64,000 nt of DNA. Origin: Paraburkholderia agricolaris (GTDB lineage: Bacteria > Pseudomonadota > Gammaproteobacteria > Burkholderiales > Burkholderiaceae). Where the stretch lies: the NCBI RefSeq assembly GCF_009455635.1, contig NZ_QPER01000001.1, forward strand, positions 2,728,001-2,792,000. Reading direction: 5' to 3'. A model generated the notes under the pieces. That model did not search any database and was not told the DNA's origin. It saw only the letters and a program-made list of their open reading frames with translations. Made by a program: the position numbers and the translations under genes. The stretch's first letter is position 1. Every line of letters begins with the position of its first letter. Of the stretch, positions 61,066 through 64,000 are shown in pieces.

Positions 61066-61743
61066 TCAGGCAGGGCTAGTGGCTCGAGCACGCAGCCACG
61101 TTGCCCGCTGATCCAGCCGGCGCCGCCACTCCAGGGCAAGTCCAGGGACAGCGGCCAGTTCGGCAAGATCATCGAGCAACGGCCGGTGCGACATCTGCAC
61201 CTGCCAGAACTGCTCGATCGAGAAACGCTGCGTATGCCGCTCGAGAAGCACGATGTCGTCGCCTACCTGCATGTTGCCCGGGCTGAGAACCCGGTAATAC
61301 CAACCCGTGATCCTCGTCTGGGCGACAAGCATCGACATCCGTTCCACACCAAAACGATGATTGATCTTCCAGCACGGACTACGCGGCTGGGACACCTGCA
61401 GGACGACGCTGCCAACCCGGTACACATCGCCGATATACACGTCCCGCTCGGTCATGTGATGAGTCGAAATATTCTCACCAAGGCTGCCGGGCACCAGCGA
61501 CTCCACACATTGCTGAAACGCCTCGCCCAGCAGGAGGTAGTTTTCAGCCGCGTAGTGATGCACGGCCTTTTCCGCTCCACCATGCACTCTGGGGTCGCCA
61601 TGTTCGTCGCCAACGATACCCAACGCTTCGACCCGCGCTATTCCGTGCACGCGACGTTTGTAGATACCGGTGCGCTGACCTTCCGGTTCCAGGCTTTTGA
61701 GACCGCCTGCGAAGAGATGTTCGATGTTTGAGATCGTCGCCAT
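61066..61743 (-). CDS. MOSC-domain protein, YiiM-like
   Basis: 225 residues. GIVGDEHGDPRVHGGAEKAV near residue 45 with the following HHYAAENY, GSLGENISTHHM near 88 and SQPRSPCWKINHRFG near 120 (conserved Cys that would bind molybdenum cofactor) match MOSC proteins of the YiiM/6-N-hydroxylaminopurine-resistance branch. Such proteins reduce N-hydroxylated compounds or carry Mo sulfur. Divergent from the LysR at 61856 and convergent with the MFS gene. With two nitronate monooxygenases nearby, N-oxygenated nitrogen compounds may be the common theme. Confidence 0.86.
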   Translation of the reverse strand: MATISNIEHLFAGGLKSLEPEGQRTGIYKRRVHGIARVEALGIVGDEHGDPRVHGGAEKAVHHYAAENYLLLGEAFQQCVESLVPGSLGENISTHHMTERDVYIGDVYRVGSVVLQVSQPRSPCWKINHRFGVERMSMLVAQTRITGWYYRVLSPGNMQVGDDIVLLERHTQRFSIEQFWQVQMSHRPLLDDLAELAAVPGLALEWRRRLDQRATWLRARATSPA

Positions 61744-61803
61744 TTTTTAATAAAGCTCTACTAAGTGTTTGTGCCACTGTGCCGCCCACCGGCGATCCAG
61801 TAA

Positions 61804-61832
61804 AGTGATGATGAGCGATGGATGCCATCACT
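61804..61832. promoter_or_regulatory. Inverted repeat in MOSC/LysR divergent promoter
   Basis: AGTGATG (61804-61810) and CATCACT (61826-61832) form an imperfectly spaced dyad 24 bases before the LysR start. Possible operator for the LysR protein. Confidence 0.35.
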
Positions 61833-61855
61833 CTTGATGATAAAAGGGTGTAGCC

Positions 61856-62821
61856 ATGGAATTGCGTCATTTGAAGATCTTCTGCGCCGTCGCCGAATAT
61901 GGCAGCTTCACTGCCGCTGCGGACAAGGTGCATACCGTCCAGTCCAACATCACCATGCGGGTAAAGGAACTCGAATCCGAGTTGGGGCGGCAACTGTTCA
62001 TCCGGCAAAAGAGCGGTGTCGTTATCACTTCGGCAGGACAGACCTTTCTTGGCTACGCGCAGCGGATTTTGCAACTCACGGACGAGAGCCGTAATGCGCT
62101 GCTCGACACCATCACCCCTGCCGGGCATCTGCGCCTCGGTTCAATGGAGACAACCGCTGCCATTCGGCTACCCCAGGTGCTGACCCGATACCGGGAAAAA
62201 TATCCTCAGGTTCAACTGTCGCTTCTGACCGGCACAACCATCGAGCTGATCAAAGCCATCGAGAGCCACCGTCTCGACGGTGCCTTTGTCGGCGGACTCC
62301 ATCAGAATGCCGCCCTGCTGCAGGACGAGATTTTTCAGGAGGAACTGGTTCTGGTCAGCAGCAGCGAGTTCGATTCGCTCGACACGTTGATCGAAGCGAT
62401 GCCACAGCAGACCGTCCTCGTTTTCCGCACCGGCTGTTTTTACAGGTCGACACTCGAGCACTGGTTTCATCAGGTCGGCCTGATGCCGAACCAGGTGATG
62501 GAACTCGGAACGCTGGATGGCATTCTGTCGTGCGTATCCGCCAACATGGGCATTACCCTGCTGCCGAGATCCATCGCTGAAAACTTCGGCGCGCGACACG
62601 CACTACACGTCCACCAGTTGCCCGCAGAATTTTCCAACGTCAAGACTGTTTTCATTCGTCGAGCCGATGCCTTGACCACACCGGCGCTGGCCGCGTTCAT
62701 GGAGGTCGCTCGCGATCAGCTTGCGCAGATCGACGGCGAAGTGGAGGTGCTTCACCCAATCCTCCGCGCTGCCGACAATCAGCCGGCGGACCCGGATCGT
62801 GCCACGGCCCTGGCGTCGTGA
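61856..62821 (+). CDS. LysR-family regulator beside MOSC gene
   Basis: 321 residues. Helix-turn-helix: ELRHLKIFCAVAEYGSFTAA and VHTVQSNITMRVKELESELG. It shares the VQSN recognition block with the LysR at 58995, so the two regulators are related and may recognise similar sites. The effector domain shows GSMETTAAIRLPQVLTRYRE. The protein has a longer C-terminal tail than its neighbour. Divergent from the MOSC gene and convergent with the second NMO gene. Confidence 0.87.
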   Translation: MELRHLKIFCAVAEYGSFTAAADKVHTVQSNITMRVKELESELGRQLFIRQKSGVVITSAGQTFLGYAQRILQLTDESRNALLDTITPAGHLRLGSMETTAAIRLPQVLTRYREKYPQVQLSLLTGTTIELIKAIESHRLDGAFVGGLHQNAALLQDEIFQEELVLVSSSEFDSLDTLIEAMPQQTVLVFRTGCFYRSTLEHWFHQVGLMPNQVMELGTLDGILSCVSANMGITLLPRSIAENFGARHALHVHQLPAEFSNVKTVFIRRADALTTPALAAFMEVARDQLAQIDGEVEVLHPILRAADNQPADPDRATALAS

Positions 62822-62923
62822 AGCAGCCTTGGGGCGCGCCGGCCGGCGCGAACTGCACCGTAACGCCCAAAGCTCACAGGTGAATGACATCAGGTGAGAA
62901 CCCGGTTCACGGCCTGTAGACAG

Positions 62924-63943
62924 TCAGGCTGTTCCGCCGACCGCAACCTGCAGCGGCCTCATCGGGGTGCGGATCGAGTCGATTTCTCTGGCGTTCGTGG
63001 TGGCAGCCTGCTTCGGAAGTCCGGCCGCCAGTTCAGCGACGCGCTCTGCCGCGGGCGTCACACCGTGTATCTTGCCCACGCCCTGGCCCGCATACAGGGA
63101 AAGTTTCTGCGCCATACGTGGCTTATCAATAATACGGGCACCGCCACCGACGAAACGCAGAAGGTTCCACCTGTCGCGATTGGGAATCACGCGATGCGGA
63201 GTGCCATATTTCCAGCCGAACGAGTAGCCTGTTCGATACTCCGTATCGTCCACCGTTGCGTCGACGATCTTCTGCTTGTACAGCGGATGCGCGTTCGATT
63301 CCTCACTGGCCACAAAGGCCGTACCGACCAGCACGCCCGACGCACCCAGCTCCATCACGACGCGCACATCGTCGCGTGTAGTGATCCCTCCCGCTGCCAG
63401 CACATGCCGGCCTCGTGCGAGATCGCATAGCGCCGGCAGCAGCGACAGGAGCCCGATGGTGCCGCGATTGAGGTGCCCACCGCATTCACTGCCCTGTGCG
63501 ACGATAATGTCCGCCCCCCGCTCAAGCGCCATTCGCGCCAAAGCGACTGTGCCGACCTGCACCATGACGATCATGCCGGCATCCTTCGCGCGCGCAATCA
63601 TGTCGGCGCCATAGTCTTCGGCGTAGAACAGCGACAGCATCCGGGGCCGTTCCTGCAGGACTACCTGGAACTGCGCTTCGAAGACCTCGGGGCCGCCGAA
63701 AGACGGAACCAGATTTACACCAAAGGGCTGGTCCGTGAGCGACCGTGTCTGCTGAATCCATTTGCGAAGCGTTAGCGGAGGAAGTCGCAGGCCGCCCAGC
63801 GTCCCCATGCCGCCCGCTTCGGCCACCGCGGCGACCAGTTCCGGCCCTGAGATCGCCGCCATGCCGGCGAGGAAGATCGGGTAGCGCACACCGCATAGCC
63901 GGGTGATCTCGTTTCCAATGAATCCCGTTTTGAATTCGTTCAT
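62924..63943 (-). CDS. Nitronate monooxygenase-like FMN protein
   Basis: 339 residues of the NPD/NMO TIM-barrel family but of a different branch from 57839-58900. YPIFLAGMAAISGPELVAAV opens the barrel, IVAQGSECGGHLNRG near residue 180 has the catalytic His and VLAAGGITTRDDVRVVMELG the FMN phosphate loop. It has a distinct C-terminal helix-rich part ending AGLPKQAATT. Substrate may be a nitronate or an enoyl/2-nitro compound. It lies six bases upstream of a partial gene on the same strand, so it heads an operon extending out of the window. Confidence 0.82.
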   Translation of the reverse strand: MNEFKTGFIGNEITRLCGVRYPIFLAGMAAISGPELVAAVAEAGGMGTLGGLRLPPLTLRKWIQQTRSLTDQPFGVNLVPSFGGPEVFEAQFQVVLQERPRMLSLFYAEDYGADMIARAKDAGMIVMVQVGTVALARMALERGADIIVAQGSECGGHLNRGTIGLLSLLPALCDLARGRHVLAAGGITTRDDVRVVMELGASGVLVGTAFVASEESNAHPLYKQKIVDATVDDTEYRTGYSFGWKYGTPHRVIPNRDRWNLLRFVGGGARIIDKPRMAQKLSLYAGQGVGKIHGVTPAAERVAELAAGLPKQAATTNAREIDSIRTPMRPLQVAVGGTA

Positions 63944-63947
63944 GGTT

Positions 63948-64000
63948 TCAAAGCTCCACGTGTTTACCGAGCATCCGTTTAAGGGCGTCGTTCTTCAGGA
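63948..64000 (-). CDS. 3' end of an unidentified gene (partial)
   Basis: The frame enters from the right edge and stops at 63948, giving only LKNDALKRMLGKHVEL. This is too short to assign. It lies immediately upstream of the nitronate monooxygenase-like gene on the - strand with four bases between stop and the next start, which indicates an operon. Confidence 0.55.
   Translation of the reverse strand, partial: LKNDALKRMLGKHVEL

Noticed and set aside
1..64000. CRISPR arrays, tRNA or rRNA genes, phage or transposase genes
   Set aside because: No regularly spaced repeats, cloverleaf sequences, rRNA segments or transposase/integrase motifs were seen on either strand.

Overview
The window comes from a high-G+C beta-proteobacterium, most likely a soil or plant-associated Burkholderiales (Paraburkholderia/Caballeronia/Burkholderia type). 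This rests on the gene families seen: OmpC-like general porins, many LysR and IclR regulators each beside a small catabolic operon, ACS-type MFS carriers, PxpABC and Cox-type clusters. No rRNA, tRNA, CRISPR array, transposase or integrase gene was recognised. It reads as an accessory chromosomal or megaplasmid segment made almost entirely of substrate-specific catabolic modules.

Layout. 1-3.5 kb: the end of a short-chain dehydrogenase, then a + strand operon of DUF993 lyase-like protein, Dabb protein, sugar-phosphate isomerase and Gfo/Idh dehydrogenase. 3.5-8 kb: a - strand vanAB-like Rieske oxygenase and reductase with a DUF2817 peptidase-like protein, divergent from a LysR gene. 8-13 kb: a - strand operon of M20 amidohydrolase, amino-acid binding protein and phytanoyl-CoA-dioxygenase-like oxygenase, a divergent LysR gene and a second orphan binding protein. 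13-29 kb: a more A+T-rich block with its own LysR gene, described next. 29.3-30.1 kb: two unknown genes behind a pair of LexA boxes. 30-50.4 kb: a region bracketed by two paralogous porins. It holds a polyamine-type ABC transporter, an acetylpolyamine deacetylase, an aminotransferase, two paralogous MFS carriers, two IclR regulators, a GMC oxidoreductase, an aldehyde dehydrogenase, and a cupin/HpcH aldolase/DUF6282/DHOD-like set. 50.5-57.8 kb: acidic amino-acid carrier, binding protein, aminotransferase, RraA-like aldolase and a LeuCD-like hydratase with a LysR gene. 57.8-64 kb: two nitronate monooxygenases, two related LysR regulators, a YbfB-type MFS protein and a MOSC protein.

The most interesting region is 14.0-28.9 kb. 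On the + strand a LamB/YcsF (PxpA-like) protein, a biotin carboxyl carrier, a biotin carboxylase, both halves of a urea-carboxylase-type carboxyltransferase (PxpB/PxpC) and an NCS1-family carrier form one tightly packed operon. Converging on it is an operon for a three-subunit molybdenum hydroxylase with its XdhC, MoxR and VWA maturation partners. Together they suggest, as inference, uptake of an N-heterocycle, hydroxylation next to the ring nitrogen to give a lactam, and biotin/ATP-dependent opening of that lactam. The substrate cannot be read from sequence.

A second coherent hypothesis concerns 50.5-56.6 kb. A glutamate-type carrier, an aminotransferase, a LeuCD-like hydratase and an RraA-type aldolase would suffice to convert a branched glutamate such as 4-methyleneglutamate to pyruvate. 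Functions are from family motifs read by eye; no database search was possible.
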